Part shown: positions 42,860 through 50,833 of the stretch, piece after piece
Layout of the letters: each line of letters starts with the position of its first letter
Numbering within the stretch: position 1 is the stretch's first letter
Source of the DNA: Agrobacterium tumefaciens_K
GTDB taxonomy: Bacteria > Pseudomonadota > Alphaproteobacteria > Rhizobiales > Rhizobiaceae
Length of the DNA stretch: 64,000 bases
Direction: 5' to 3'
Assembly (NCBI RefSeq): GCF_031801495.1
Contig: NZ_JAOEGC010000001.1
Span: 744,001-808,000, forward strand
Position numbers and translations under genes: made by a program
Notes under the pieces: model-generated
Seen by the model: only the letters and a program-made list of their open reading frames with translations
Database searches by the model: none
What the model was told of the DNA's origin: nothing

Positions 42860-43627
42860 ATGAAGATCGATCTGAATTCCGACATGGGCGAGGGTTTTGG
42901 TCCTTACAGCCTGTGTGACGACGAAGCGATGATGAGCGTCGTATCCTCGGCAAATATCGCCTGCGGTTTTCATGGCGGCGATCCCGATACGATGGCGCGC
43001 ATGGTGCGGCTGGCCAAGGCGAATGGTGTTGGTATCGGTGCCCATCCGGGCTTGCCGGATCGCGCCGGGTTCGGACGCCGCGAAATACCCTATTCGGCCG
43101 ATGAACTGCGCCAGCAGATGCTCTATCAGCTGGGTGCGCTCAAAGCGATCGCCGCGAGTGAAGGCCAGCGTGTCGCCCATTTCAGCTTTCACGCTGCCAT
43201 GGGAAATATGGTCAACCGTGACCCGAAGCTGGCTGACCTGATGATGGACGCAATCCGCGCGGTCGATCCCAGCCTGATCATCTTTGCGATGCCGGGCAGC
43301 GAGATTGAAGCTGCCGCCAGGCGCGCCTCGCTGAAGACCCTGCTGCTATTTCTTGCAGACCGTGCCTATGACGCGCAGGGGCGGCTGGTTGCCCGCGGCC
43401 TGCCGGGCGCGCTGGTCAAGGATGAGGCTGCGGTTCGCGCCCGTGTGCGTCAGTTCCTGCTCGATGGCACCGTGACAACCATCGATGGCGCGACCATTGC
43501 GATGCCGGCCCGCTCGATCCTGGTTCACAGCGATACGCCGGGTTCTCTTGAACTGGCGCGTATCGTCCGTAGCGAAATCGAGGTTGCCGGCGGTTCGCTT
43601 GCGCCTGCATCTGAAGTTGCCGGCTGA
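42860..43627 (+). CDS. pxpA: 5-oxoprolinase subunit PxpA (LamB/YcsF family)
   Basis: This 255-residue protein has the LamB/YcsF signature: MKIDLNSDMGEGFGPYSLC at the start and IACGFHGGDP near residue 34, both with the conserved metal/substrate residues. YcsF proteins form the hydrolytic subunit that opens the lactam ring. AAGGAC six bases before 42860 decides the start. A hairpin follows the stop codon and the aminotransferase gene comes next. Substrate could be 5-oxoproline or another lactam. Confidence 0.93.
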   Translation: MKIDLNSDMGEGFGPYSLCDDEAMMSVVSSANIACGFHGGDPDTMARMVRLAKANGVGIGAHPGLPDRAGFGRREIPYSADELRQQMLYQLGALKAIAASEGQRVAHFSFHAAMGNMVNRDPKLADLMMDAIRAVDPSLIIFAMPGSEIEAAARRASLKTLLLFLADRAYDAQGRLVARGLPGALVKDEAAVRARVRQFLLDGTVTTIDGATIAMPARSILVHSDTPGSLELARIVRSEIEVAGGSLAPASEVAG

Positions 43628-43638
43628 AATCTTCAGCC
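43622..43638 (+). other. Hairpin spanning pxpA stop
   Basis: GGCTGAA (43622-43628) pairs with TTCAGCC (43632-43638) around a three-base loop and includes the pxpA stop codon. There is no T-run, so it is more likely a local RNA structure than a terminator. It separates the pxp unit from the aminotransferase gene. Confidence 0.5.
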
Positions 43639-43679
43639 GATCCGTTTTCACCATATGTTCAAAACTGGAAGAGCAGAAC

Positions 43680-44882
43680 ATGCCCGCCACCGCCGACCGT
43701 TTGAAGAATGTTTCCATCTCCGCTTCCGCTGCGATGACGCAGCGCGCGCGTGAACTTGCGGCCCAGGGGATCAAGGTTGTCAGCCTGTCCTCCGGCGAGC
43801 CGGATTTCCCGACCCCGTCGCATGCCATTGAAGCAGCTTATGCCGCCGCACTGGCGGGCGACACCAAATACCCGACCATGGACGGCACGCCGGCGATGAA
43901 GGCGGCAATCATCAGCAAGTTCAAGCGCGAGAACAACCTGACCTACGAACCGAACCAGATCGTTGTATCGGGTGGCGGCAAACAGGTGATCTTCAACGCC
44001 GTTCTGGCCACATGCAATCCGGGTGATGAAGTCGTCATTCCGGCTCCGTCGTGGGTCAGCTACGCGGATATCGTCAAGTTTGCCGGTGGCATTCCGGTTT
44101 CGGTTCCTTGCCCGGAAAGTGCCGGCTTCAAGCTGCGCCCGGAGGATCTGGAAGCGGCGATCACCCCTCGCACCAAGTGGCTTTTCCTGAATTTCCCGAA
44201 CAACCCGACCGGCGCTGCCTGCTCGCGCGCTGAAATGGCCGCGATCGCCGAGGTCATGCTGCGCCATCCGCATGTCTGGATCCTCACGGACGATATCTAC
44301 GAGCACCTCGTTTATGACGACTTCGAATTCTGCACGATCGCGGAAGTCGAGCCGCGGCTTTATGATCGCGTGCTGACCATGAACGGTGTTTCCAAGGCCT
44401 ATGCGATGACCGGCTGGCGACTGGGTTACTGCGGCGGACCGAAGGACCTGATTGCCGCGATCAGCAACGTCAACGGTCAGAACAGCGGCGGCACCTCCAC
44501 GTTGACGCAGGCAGCAGCCGTTGCCGCGCTCGATGGCCCGCAAGATCTCCTCAAGGAACGTTCTTCCATCTACAAGTCTCGGCGTGATTATGTGCTCGGC
44601 AGGCTCGCCGAAATTGACGGCATTCGTGCTCATAAACCGGAAGGCGCATTTTACATTTTCCCGAACATTTCCGATCTGATCGGCAAGACCAGCAAGGGTG
44701 GTCGCAAGATCGAGACGGATGTCGATTTCGTCATGGGTCTGGTCGAGGAACACCACGTCGCAACCGTCCAGGGCGCGGCTTACGGCATGAGCCCCTACTT
44801 CCGCATTTCCTACGCCACAAGCATGGAGATGCTGGAAGAGGGCTGCAACCGGATCGCTGAATTCTGTAACGGGCTGCGTTGA
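43680..44882 (+). CDS. Class I/II aminotransferase (aspartate aminotransferase-like)
   Basis: This 400-residue PLP enzyme has the fold type I features LSSGEPDFPTP near residue 37, FPNNPTGAACS near residue 170 and the Schiff-base Lys in NGVSKAYAMTGWRLGY near residue 239. It moves amino groups between an amino acid and 2-oxoglutarate or similar. It follows pxpA by 52 bases on the same strand and could deaminate glutamate or another amino acid released by lactam opening. The ATG at 43680 is supported by GGAAGAG upstream. The exact substrate is unknown. Confidence 0.92.
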   Translation: MPATADRLKNVSISASAAMTQRARELAAQGIKVVSLSSGEPDFPTPSHAIEAAYAAALAGDTKYPTMDGTPAMKAAIISKFKRENNLTYEPNQIVVSGGGKQVIFNAVLATCNPGDEVVIPAPSWVSYADIVKFAGGIPVSVPCPESAGFKLRPEDLEAAITPRTKWLFLNFPNNPTGAACSRAEMAAIAEVMLRHPHVWILTDDIYEHLVYDDFEFCTIAEVEPRLYDRVLTMNGVSKAYAMTGWRLGYCGGPKDLIAAISNVNGQNSGGTSTLTQAAAVAALDGPQDLLKERSSIYKSRRDYVLGRLAEIDGIRAHKPEGAFYIFPNISDLIGKTSKGGRKIETDVDFVMGLVEEHHVATVQGAAYGMSPYFRISYATSMEMLEEGCNRIAEFCNGLR

Positions 44883-44886
44883 TCGT

Positions 44887-45792
44887 TCAGGATTTCAGCC
44901 GGGCGGTGAGTTCCATCAGAATGGATTTCACCGCCAGCGCGGGCTCAGTCAGTTCACTCTGATCGGAGACGCAGAACGACAATGTCTCCTCGATCTTCGG
45001 GGTAACGGGGCGCACGACAAGCGGTTCGTTCGTCTCTGCCAGAAGGCGTTCGCTGATCGCCCTTGGCATGATCGTTGCGCCCATGCCGTCGGCGACGGCG
45101 CGGGACAGCGTACGGACGATTTCGATTTCCGCAACGACGTTCAGCGAAACACGGGCGCGGGTGAAGGCAAGATCGACAGCCCGGCGCACGAAGTTGTAAG
45201 GCGGTGGCAGAAGGAGCGGGACGTCCGCCAGGGCGGAGATCGCAAGGGATTGTTCGCCCGCTTCGATGCCGAGGCGACTGTGGCCAACGAAGTAAAAGTC
45301 CTCATTCAGCAGGGGTTCGAAGCGAACGCCCTTGATCGGGCCGGAACCATGAATGAGCGCCATCTCAAGACGTCCGTTCATGATCATCTGGCTGTAGGTC
45401 TGGCCGACGCTTTCGGTCAGATGAAGGAGAATTCCGGGATGACGTTTGCGCGTCTCGATCAGAAGGTCGGCTGAGAGCGTCGCGGCGCTGCTGAACGGAA
45501 CGAGGCCCACGGAAACGCGACCGACCAGCGCGTCGCCTGCTGCCTTCACGTCCGACTGTGCAAGGTCCATCTGGCGCAGGATGATCTGCGCGTGGCGATA
45601 GACAGCGCGACCGGCTTCGGTCATGGAAACACCTTGCTGGCTGCGGATCAGCAGTTTCTGCTGAAAATGATCCTCCAGCGCGGCAAGCTGCTGGCTCAGG
45701 GCTGGCTGTGCTATGTGCAGAACGTCCGCAGCGCGGGTGATGCTGCCGGTATCGACGATCACGATGAACGATCTCAGTCGTCGTATGTCCAT
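44887..45792 (-). CDS. LysR-family transcriptional regulator
   Basis: This 301-residue protein has the LysR winged helix (SFIVIVDTGSITRAADVLHIAQPALSQQLAALE at residues 8-40, split helix-turn-helix) and a C-terminal effector-binding domain. The frame is open far upstream, but the ATG at 45792 is preferred because it starts the conserved LRSF region and follows GAGGGAA closely. It is convergent with the aminotransferase, only four bases apart, and divergent from the SDR/transporter operon across 262 bases. It probably controls that operon. A GAGCG-AGTG-CGCTC repeat at 45946-45959 is a possible site. Confidence 0.9.
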   Translation of the reverse strand: MDIRRLRSFIVIVDTGSITRAADVLHIAQPALSQQLAALEDHFQQKLLIRSQQGVSMTEAGRAVYRHAQIILRQMDLAQSDVKAAGDALVGRVSVGLVPFSSAATLSADLLIETRKRHPGILLHLTESVGQTYSQMIMNGRLEMALIHGSGPIKGVRFEPLLNEDFYFVGHSRLGIEAGEQSLAISALADVPLLLPPPYNFVRRAVDLAFTRARVSLNVVAEIEIVRTLSRAVADGMGATIMPRAISERLLAETNEPLVVRPVTPKIEETLSFCVSDQSELTEPALAVKSILMELTARLKS

Positions 45793-46054
45793 GAATGTTC
45801 CCTCTTTATCTGCGACGCGATTTTCGCAGGCCGCGCAGCGGAATGCAACGCGCGCTTCGGCTGCCAGCGGGAAAAAAAGAAGGTGTGCATTTGAGCCGTT
45901 TGTAAAAGGAGAACGTCTAAGTGTCTGTCTGAACTTGATGATTTTGAGCGAGTGCGCTCCATAACGCATCCTTATCCATCCAGATTCAATCGGTCTTAGG
46001 CAGAAAGCCAAAGCTCCGCTAATCTCAAACCTAACGACAAGGGGATGAATACGA

Positions 46055-46828
46055 ATGCCTTTTTCCGACTATAAAACTGCTCTTGTAACGGGTGCCTCCG
46101 GAGGGATCGGTGCGGCGATCGTCGAGCGTTTCCGCCGTGAAAATATCGAAGTGCATGCTCTTGCGAGAAGCGCAGGCGCGCTTGAGGAACTGGCTGAGCG
46201 CACGGGTTGCATTCCGCATGCAATCGATGTGATGGATCGTGAGGCACTGGCGAAGCTCGCGTCGGAAGTCGAGTTCGATATTCTCGTCAACAATGCAGGC
46301 GTTGATCGTCCCAAGAAGTTTCTTGAAGCGGAAGATGGCGATATCGATCTGCTAATCGACGTAAACCTGCGGGCCGTTCTGCACCTCTGCCGGCTGATCG
46401 TGCCTGGCATGGCTGCGCGTGATCGCGGGCACGTCATCAACATCTCCTCCATTGCGGGCAACTACAATTTCGGCGGAAACTCCACCTACCATGCCACGAA
46501 GGCTGGTGTCGCGATGCTGTCGAACCAGCTCAGAATCGATACGTTTGGCAAGCGGGTCCGGGTTACGGAAATCTGCCCTGGTCGAGTGGCGACCGATATT
46601 TTCAACCATGTGCATGGTGATGACCCGTCGATCCGCGAGCGCTTCATCGATGGTTTTGAATTGCCGCAGGCTTCCGACGTTGCCGACGCGATTGCGTTTG
46701 CCGTTGCGGCGCCCGTCGCGGTCAACATCGGACACATGGAAATCACCCCTACACTCCAGGTTATGGGCGGCCTGCAGACAGCCAAGCCGCAGACGCCGGC
46801 CGCCAGTTCCGAAGGGACCAAGCGGTGA
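46055..46828 (+). CDS. Short-chain dehydrogenase/reductase
   Basis: This 257-residue protein is a classical SDR. The cofactor loop TGASGGIGAAIVERF is near residue 12, NNAGV near residue 78, and the catalytic Ser-Tyr-Lys is in NISSIAGNYNFGGNSTYHATKAG near residues 130-150 (YxxxK). It oxidises or reduces a hydroxy or carbonyl substrate with NAD(P). The ATG at 46055 has AAGGGG upstream. Its stop overlaps the first permease start by four bases (GTGA), so it belongs to the transporter operon. Substrate is unknown. Confidence 0.92.
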   Translation: MPFSDYKTALVTGASGGIGAAIVERFRRENIEVHALARSAGALEELAERTGCIPHAIDVMDREALAKLASEVEFDILVNNAGVDRPKKFLEAEDGDIDLLIDVNLRAVLHLCRLIVPGMAARDRGHVINISSIAGNYNFGGNSTYHATKAGVAMLSNQLRIDTFGKRVRVTEICPGRVATDIFNHVHGDDPSIRERFIDGFELPQASDVADAIAFAVAAPVAVNIGHMEITPTLQVMGGLQTAKPQTPAASSEGTKR

Positions 46829-47532
46829 ACGGGTTTGATCTTTCAGCAATCCTGACGAATCCGGAATATGTCTCGATGCTTCTGCACGGCATCGAGATGA
46901 CCTTCATCATCTATTTCGGATCCTGGTTGCTGGCGATGACGTTGGCGATCCTGTTGCTGGCCCTGCGTGTTTCTCCCCTCCGGTTCGGCGAGCCTGTGGT
47001 TGCGGCCTATGTGTCGTATCACCGCAACGTGCCGACACTGGTGCAGCTGATGCTCTGGTATTTCGGCATCTTCACGCTGATGCCGCAGGGTCTGTCAGAC
47101 TGGCTCGCAACGCATAATGCCGAAGCGATCTTCGCGGTCATCGGACTTGGATTGTGTCAGGCGGCCTATTTCAGCGAAGATCTTCGTTCCGGCCTGCGTT
47201 CCGTCAGCCTCGGCCAGATGGAAGCGGCACAGGCGCTCGGTCATGGTTATACCTCGGCCATGCGCTTCGTCATCATGCCGCAGGGTGTTCGCAACGCCTT
47301 GCCGCCGCTCATCAACCACAGCGTTTCGCTGTTCAAGAACAGCAGCCTTGCCATTGTCATCGGTGCGCCTGAGCTTACCCATGCGGTCAAGGAAATAGAG
47401 AACATCAGCTTCCGGACCTTCGAGGTCTACATGATCGGCACCGTGACCTATCTGTTCTTCTCGCTCATCATCATGGGAATCGGAGCCTATATCTCGATGC
47501 GAGCCGATCCGGCGCGGAGGGCACGCGCATGA
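46825..47532 (+). CDS. Polar amino-acid ABC transporter permease (HisM/GlnP type)
   Basis: This 235-residue inner-membrane protein has about five helices and the PAAT-type permease loop QMEAAQALGHGYTSAMRFVIMPQG near residue 130. It starts at a GTG overlapping the SDR stop. It forms the translocation pore with the following permease. The operon order SDR, two permeases, ATPase, binding protein and RraA-like enzyme suggests uptake of one amino-acid-like compound. Confidence 0.93.
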   Translation: MNGFDLSAILTNPEYVSMLLHGIEMTFIIYFGSWLLAMTLAILLLALRVSPLRFGEPVVAAYVSYHRNVPTLVQLMLWYFGIFTLMPQGLSDWLATHNAEAIFAVIGLGLCQAAYFSEDLRSGLRSVSLGQMEAAQALGHGYTSAMRFVIMPQGVRNALPPLINHSVSLFKNSSLAIVIGAPELTHAVKEIENISFRTFEVYMIGTVTYLFFSLIIMGIGAYISMRADPARRARA

Positions 47533-48287
47533 TCCAGGATTTCGTGACGATCATACAGGATTACTGGCTGCTGCTTCTGATCGGGCAGTATCCGAACGGG
47601 CCTCTTGGCGGCCTTGCCAACACGCTGATCCTTTCGGCGCTGGCAATCGCACTGGCTTTCCCGGTCAGTATCCTGATGGCGCTTGCCCGTCTTTCCAAGT
47701 GGCGGCTCCTGAGCTGGCCGATCACAGGTCTTGTGTACGTGACCCGCGGCGTGCCGCTGCTCATGCTCATCCTGTGGTGCTATTTCGTCATCCCGCTGTG
47801 GACCGGTGCAGACGTGCCGAGCTTCCTGATCATGCTGGTGACGCTGGTCATCTACCAGGGCGCATTCCTCAGCGAAGTGGTGCGGGCTGGTATCGTATCC
47901 CTTGGTCAGGGACAGATGGATGCTGCCCGTGCCCTTGGGCACAGCCATCTCGGCGCCATGCGCTATGTCATCCTGCCGCAGGCGCTCTACAACATGATCC
48001 CGAGCATGATCTCCACCTTCGTGTCGACGATCAAGGACACCACGCTCGGTTACGTCATCAACGTGCCTGATCTGACATTCGCGGCGAGCCAGGTGAACAA
48101 CCAGCTTCTGACGCAGCCTTTCCAGGTCTTCCTCATTCTTGCAGTGGTCTATTACATCCTCTGCTGGAGCCTGACCTATGTCGCAAACAGTGTCGAGCGT
48201 CGGATTGCTCGCCGTCGTGCCGGGCCACGCAATGCCCGCCTTCCGGCTGAAACCGCGCCTCTCAAAACCATTACGGAGCAGCTATGA
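47529..48287 (+). CDS. Polar amino-acid ABC transporter permease (second)
   Basis: This 252-residue protein has the PAAT permease signature QMDAARALGHSHLGAMRYVILPQAL near residue 140, with several hydrophobic helices. It is the heteromeric partner of the previous permease, whose stop it overlaps by four bases (ATGA). Confidence 0.93.
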   Translation: MIQDFVTIIQDYWLLLLIGQYPNGPLGGLANTLILSALAIALAFPVSILMALARLSKWRLLSWPITGLVYVTRGVPLLMLILWCYFVIPLWTGADVPSFLIMLVTLVIYQGAFLSEVVRAGIVSLGQGQMDAARALGHSHLGAMRYVILPQALYNMIPSMISTFVSTIKDTTLGYVINVPDLTFAASQVNNQLLTQPFQVFLILAVVYYILCWSLTYVANSVERRIARRRAGPRNARLPAETAPLKTITEQL

Positions 48288-49051
48288 GCACCTCAGTTTC
48301 CGAACAGCAGGCCGCCCCGGCGATCCGTATCGCCGACGTTTGCAAGAACTACGGCGATTACCAGGTTCTGAAGAATATCACCGCTGAAGTGGCGCGTGGC
48401 GAAGTCGTGGTCATCTGCGGTCCGTCGGGCTCCGGCAAGTCGACCCTGATCCGCACGGTCAATCGTCTGGAAGAGATCAACAGCGGCGGCATCAGCTTCG
48501 AAGGTCAGAACATCCACGCGCCGATGCGCGGTAGCGAGTTGAACAAGTTGCGCAGCCGTATCGGCTTTGTGTTCCAGAGCTTCAACCTGTTTCCCCATCT
48601 TTCCGTCGTCGACAATGTTTCGATGTCGCCGATCCGGGTGAAAGGTGTCCCGGCGGCCGTCGCTCATGATAAGGCGCTCAAGCTGCTCGATCGGGTCGGT
48701 CTTGCCGACAAGGCAAATTCCTATCCCGGTCAGCTCTCAGGTGGTCAGCAGCAGCGTGTGGCGATTGCCCGCGCGCTGGCTATGGAACCCCCGGTCATGC
48801 TCTTCGACGAGCCGACGAGCGCGCTCGATCCGGAAATGGTCGGTGAAGTGCTGAGCGTGATGAAAAGTCTGGCCGCTGAAGGCATGACCATGCTTTGCGT
48901 TACCCACGAAATGGGCTTTGCACGCGACGTTGCCGACCGCATCTGGTTCATCGACGCGGGCGAAATCCTAGAAAGCGCTCCTCCCGAAGAGTTTTTCAAG
49001 AATCCACGACATCCGCGTGCTCAGCGTTTTCTTGCTGATCTGCGGCACTAA
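48284..49051 (+). CDS. Amino-acid ABC transporter ATP-binding protein (GlnQ type)
   Basis: This 255-residue ATPase has Walker A GPSGSGKST near residue 47, signature LSGGQQQRVAIARALA and Walker B MLFDEPTSALDPEM, followed by the switch His in TLCVTHEM-type context (MLCVTHEMGFA). It energises the two PAAT permeases. Start overlaps the previous gene by four bases; the binding-protein gene begins 36 bases on. Confidence 0.95.
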   Translation: MSTSVSEQQAAPAIRIADVCKNYGDYQVLKNITAEVARGEVVVICGPSGSGKSTLIRTVNRLEEINSGGISFEGQNIHAPMRGSELNKLRSRIGFVFQSFNLFPHLSVVDNVSMSPIRVKGVPAAVAHDKALKLLDRVGLADKANSYPGQLSGGQQQRVAIARALAMEPPVMLFDEPTSALDPEMVGEVLSVMKSLAAEGMTMLCVTHEMGFARDVADRIWFIDAGEILESAPPEEFFKNPRHPRAQRFLADLRH

Positions 49052-49087
49052 CGGACTGCCCTATAAAATAACAATGGAGAACAGCAA

Positions 49088-49924
49088 ATGAACTGGAAAT
49101 TCGCAATTCTTACCTCGCTTATGGCGAGCGCTGCCGTGGTCGCACCAGCCAAGGCTGACCAGCTCGCCGACATCCTGTCGGCCAAGAAGCTGCGTTGCGC
49201 GACCTTCGCCGACGTGCCGCCATTCTCCGCTCCGGATCCGAAGACACGTGAAATGGCCGGCTTCGACGTCGACCTTTGCAACGCCATCGCCAAGGAACTC
49301 GGCGTCACGGCTGAAGTGAAGCCGGTTTCGGTTGAGGCCCGCGTGCCGGAAGTCAAACTCGGCCGCGTCGACATCACCGTTGCCAACCTTGCTTACACCC
49401 AGAGCCGCGCCGAACAGATCCAGTTCAGCGATCCCTACTATCTTGCCAAGGAAATGCTGATCGTTCCGACCACGGACGAAGGTAAGTCCAAGGCGGATTT
49501 CGTCGGCCAGCGCATTGCTTCTGCCAAGGGCTCTACATCTGAAATGTCGATCAAGCTCAACAAGTCCGAGCCGCTGACATTCCAGGATACCGCTTCCGCG
49601 TACCTTGCCGTTCAGCAGGGCAAGGCTCGCGGCATGGTCGCCAACACGATGACGACGACGAAGTTCGTCAACGAATCGAAGAACCGCGGCAAGGAAATGC
49701 GCATGATCGAGGAGCCGATGCTGTACCAGCCGATCGGTATCGGCATGCAGAAGGACCAGCCGGCGCTGACCGCCAAGGTCAACGAGATCCTGCGCAAGCT
49801 GGACGCCGATGGCGAGATCAACAAGATCTGGGACAAGTGGCTTGGTCAGGGCACCGAATACAAGATGACCCGAACCGACAAGGTCGTCCCCCTATCCGAA
49901 CTGAAGTTCGATCCGATTCCGTAA
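49088..49924 (+). CDS. Amino-acid ABC transporter solute-binding protein
   Basis: This 278-residue protein has a signal peptide cleaved near residue 24 (PAKA) and family 3 features: FDVDLCNAIAKELGV, a LGRVDITVANLAYTQSRAEQ segment and the C-terminal INKIWDKWLGQ. It delivers a polar amino acid or related compound to the adjacent permeases. It precedes the RraA-like gene by 111 bases with a hairpin between. The ligand may be glutamate-like, given the surrounding pathways; this is inference. Confidence 0.93.
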   Translation: MNWKFAILTSLMASAAVVAPAKADQLADILSAKKLRCATFADVPPFSAPDPKTREMAGFDVDLCNAIAKELGVTAEVKPVSVEARVPEVKLGRVDITVANLAYTQSRAEQIQFSDPYYLAKEMLIVPTTDEGKSKADFVGQRIASAKGSTSEMSIKLNKSEPLTFQDTASAYLAVQQGKARGMVANTMTTTKFVNESKNRGKEMRMIEEPMLYQPIGIGMQKDQPALTAKVNEILRKLDADGEINKIWDKWLGQGTEYKMTRTDKVVPLSELKFDPIP

Positions 49925-49982
49925 TCTGACGGCGCGTCGCGCCTTCCGGTCTCAAAACCCAACCAAAATCCGAGAATTGCCG

Positions 49983-50004
49983 ACGGCGGCATTCTTGCCG
50001 CCGT
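49983..50004 (+). other. Intercistronic stem-loop after binding-protein gene
   Basis: ACGGCGGCA (49983-49991) pairs perfectly with TGCCGCCGT (49996-50004) over a four-base loop, between the amino-acid binding-protein gene and the RraA-like gene. The run that follows is not a clean T-tract, so partial termination or transcript protection is more likely than full termination. Confidence 0.65.
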
Positions 50005-50035
50005 GCGGTTTATCTATGGCCTCGAGGAGGGCCCA

Positions 50036-50710
50036 ATGGCACATATCAAAGACATTCCCGAACGCCCCTCCAAGGAGGATCTGGCGGCTATTGCGAAATT
50101 TTCGCCCGCTACCATTCATGAGGCGCAGGGTCGCCGCGGCGCGCTGTCGTCGCGTCTGAAGCCGGTTGATTACCGCATGAAGCTTTGCGGTCCGGCCTTC
50201 ACTGTTAAGTCCTCACCGCGCGACAACATCATGTTGCAGCTGGCGATCAACTATGCCAAGCCGGGCGACATCATCGTCGTTTCCGCTGGAGAGTACGAAG
50301 AAGCCGGTTCGTTCGGCGACGTTCTCGCCAATGCCTGCCTTGCCAAGGGCATCGGCGGTCTGGTCACCGATACCGGCGTGCGCGATACGCTGCAGCTGCG
50401 CGAACTTGGCTTCCCGGTCTTCTCGTTCAGCCAGTGCATCAAGGGCACCGTCAAGGAAACGATCGGCACGACCAACGACAGCATCATCGTTGGCGGTGAA
50501 ATCATCAATCCGGGCGATGTGATCGTCGGCGATGCCGATGGCCTCGTTGTCGTGCGCCGCCATGAAGTGGCAGACGTGGCAAAACTCTCGCAGGCACGCG
50601 AAGACGCCGAAGCCGGTTACATTGCCGCTTACAAGGCCGGTAAGTCCGTGATCGAGGTCAGCAATCTTGAGGCAGTGCTCAAGGCCAAGGGTCTCGTGGT
50701 CGACATCTGA
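50036..50710 (+). CDS. RraA-like lyase (4-carboxy-4-hydroxy-2-oxoadipate aldolase/oxaloacetate decarboxylase family)
   Basis: This 224-residue protein carries the RraA fold. ATIHEAQGRRGALSS is near residue 23, the metal-binding GLVTDTGVRDT near residue 110 and the IINPGDVIVGDADGLVVV segment near residue 157. Family members include class II HMG/CHA aldolases and oxaloacetate decarboxylases as well as RNase E inhibitors. Its position behind an amino-acid transporter and SDR favours an aldolase or decarboxylase of an oxo acid. The start at 50036 follows GAGGAGGG. Two terminators follow its stop. Confidence 0.88.
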   Translation: MAHIKDIPERPSKEDLAAIAKFSPATIHEAQGRRGALSSRLKPVDYRMKLCGPAFTVKSSPRDNIMLQLAINYAKPGDIIVVSAGEYEEAGSFGDVLANACLAKGIGGLVTDTGVRDTLQLRELGFPVFSFSQCIKGTVKETIGTTNDSIIVGGEIINPGDVIVGDADGLVVVRRHEVADVAKLSQAREDAEAGYIAAYKAGKSVIEVSNLEAVLKAKGLVVDI

Positions 50711-50714
50711 GGGG

Positions 50715-50746
50715 AAAAGGAAGCCCGCTGCCGGATGCTTCCTTTT
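50715..50746. terminator. Bidirectional intrinsic terminator
   Basis: AAAAGGAAGC (50715-50724) pairs with GCTTCCTTTT (50737-50746), giving a stem with a T-run on the plus strand and an A/T-run on the minus. It ends the RraA transcript and can also serve the opposing M20 gene. Confidence 0.75.
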
Positions 50747-50778
50747 CAATCGTCACATGCCGGTTTGAACGGATGTTG

Positions 50779-50808
50779 AAAGGGTGCTCACGCGACCACC
50801 CTTTTTTC
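50779..50808 (+). terminator. Intrinsic terminator
   Basis: AAAGGGTG (50779-50786) pairs with CACCCTTT (50797-50804) across a ten-base loop, followed by TTTC. Together with the hairpin just upstream it forms a double terminator between the convergent RraA and M20 genes. Confidence 0.7.
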
Positions 50809-50833
50809 GTATGTATCGTGGGTCCGATTTTGA

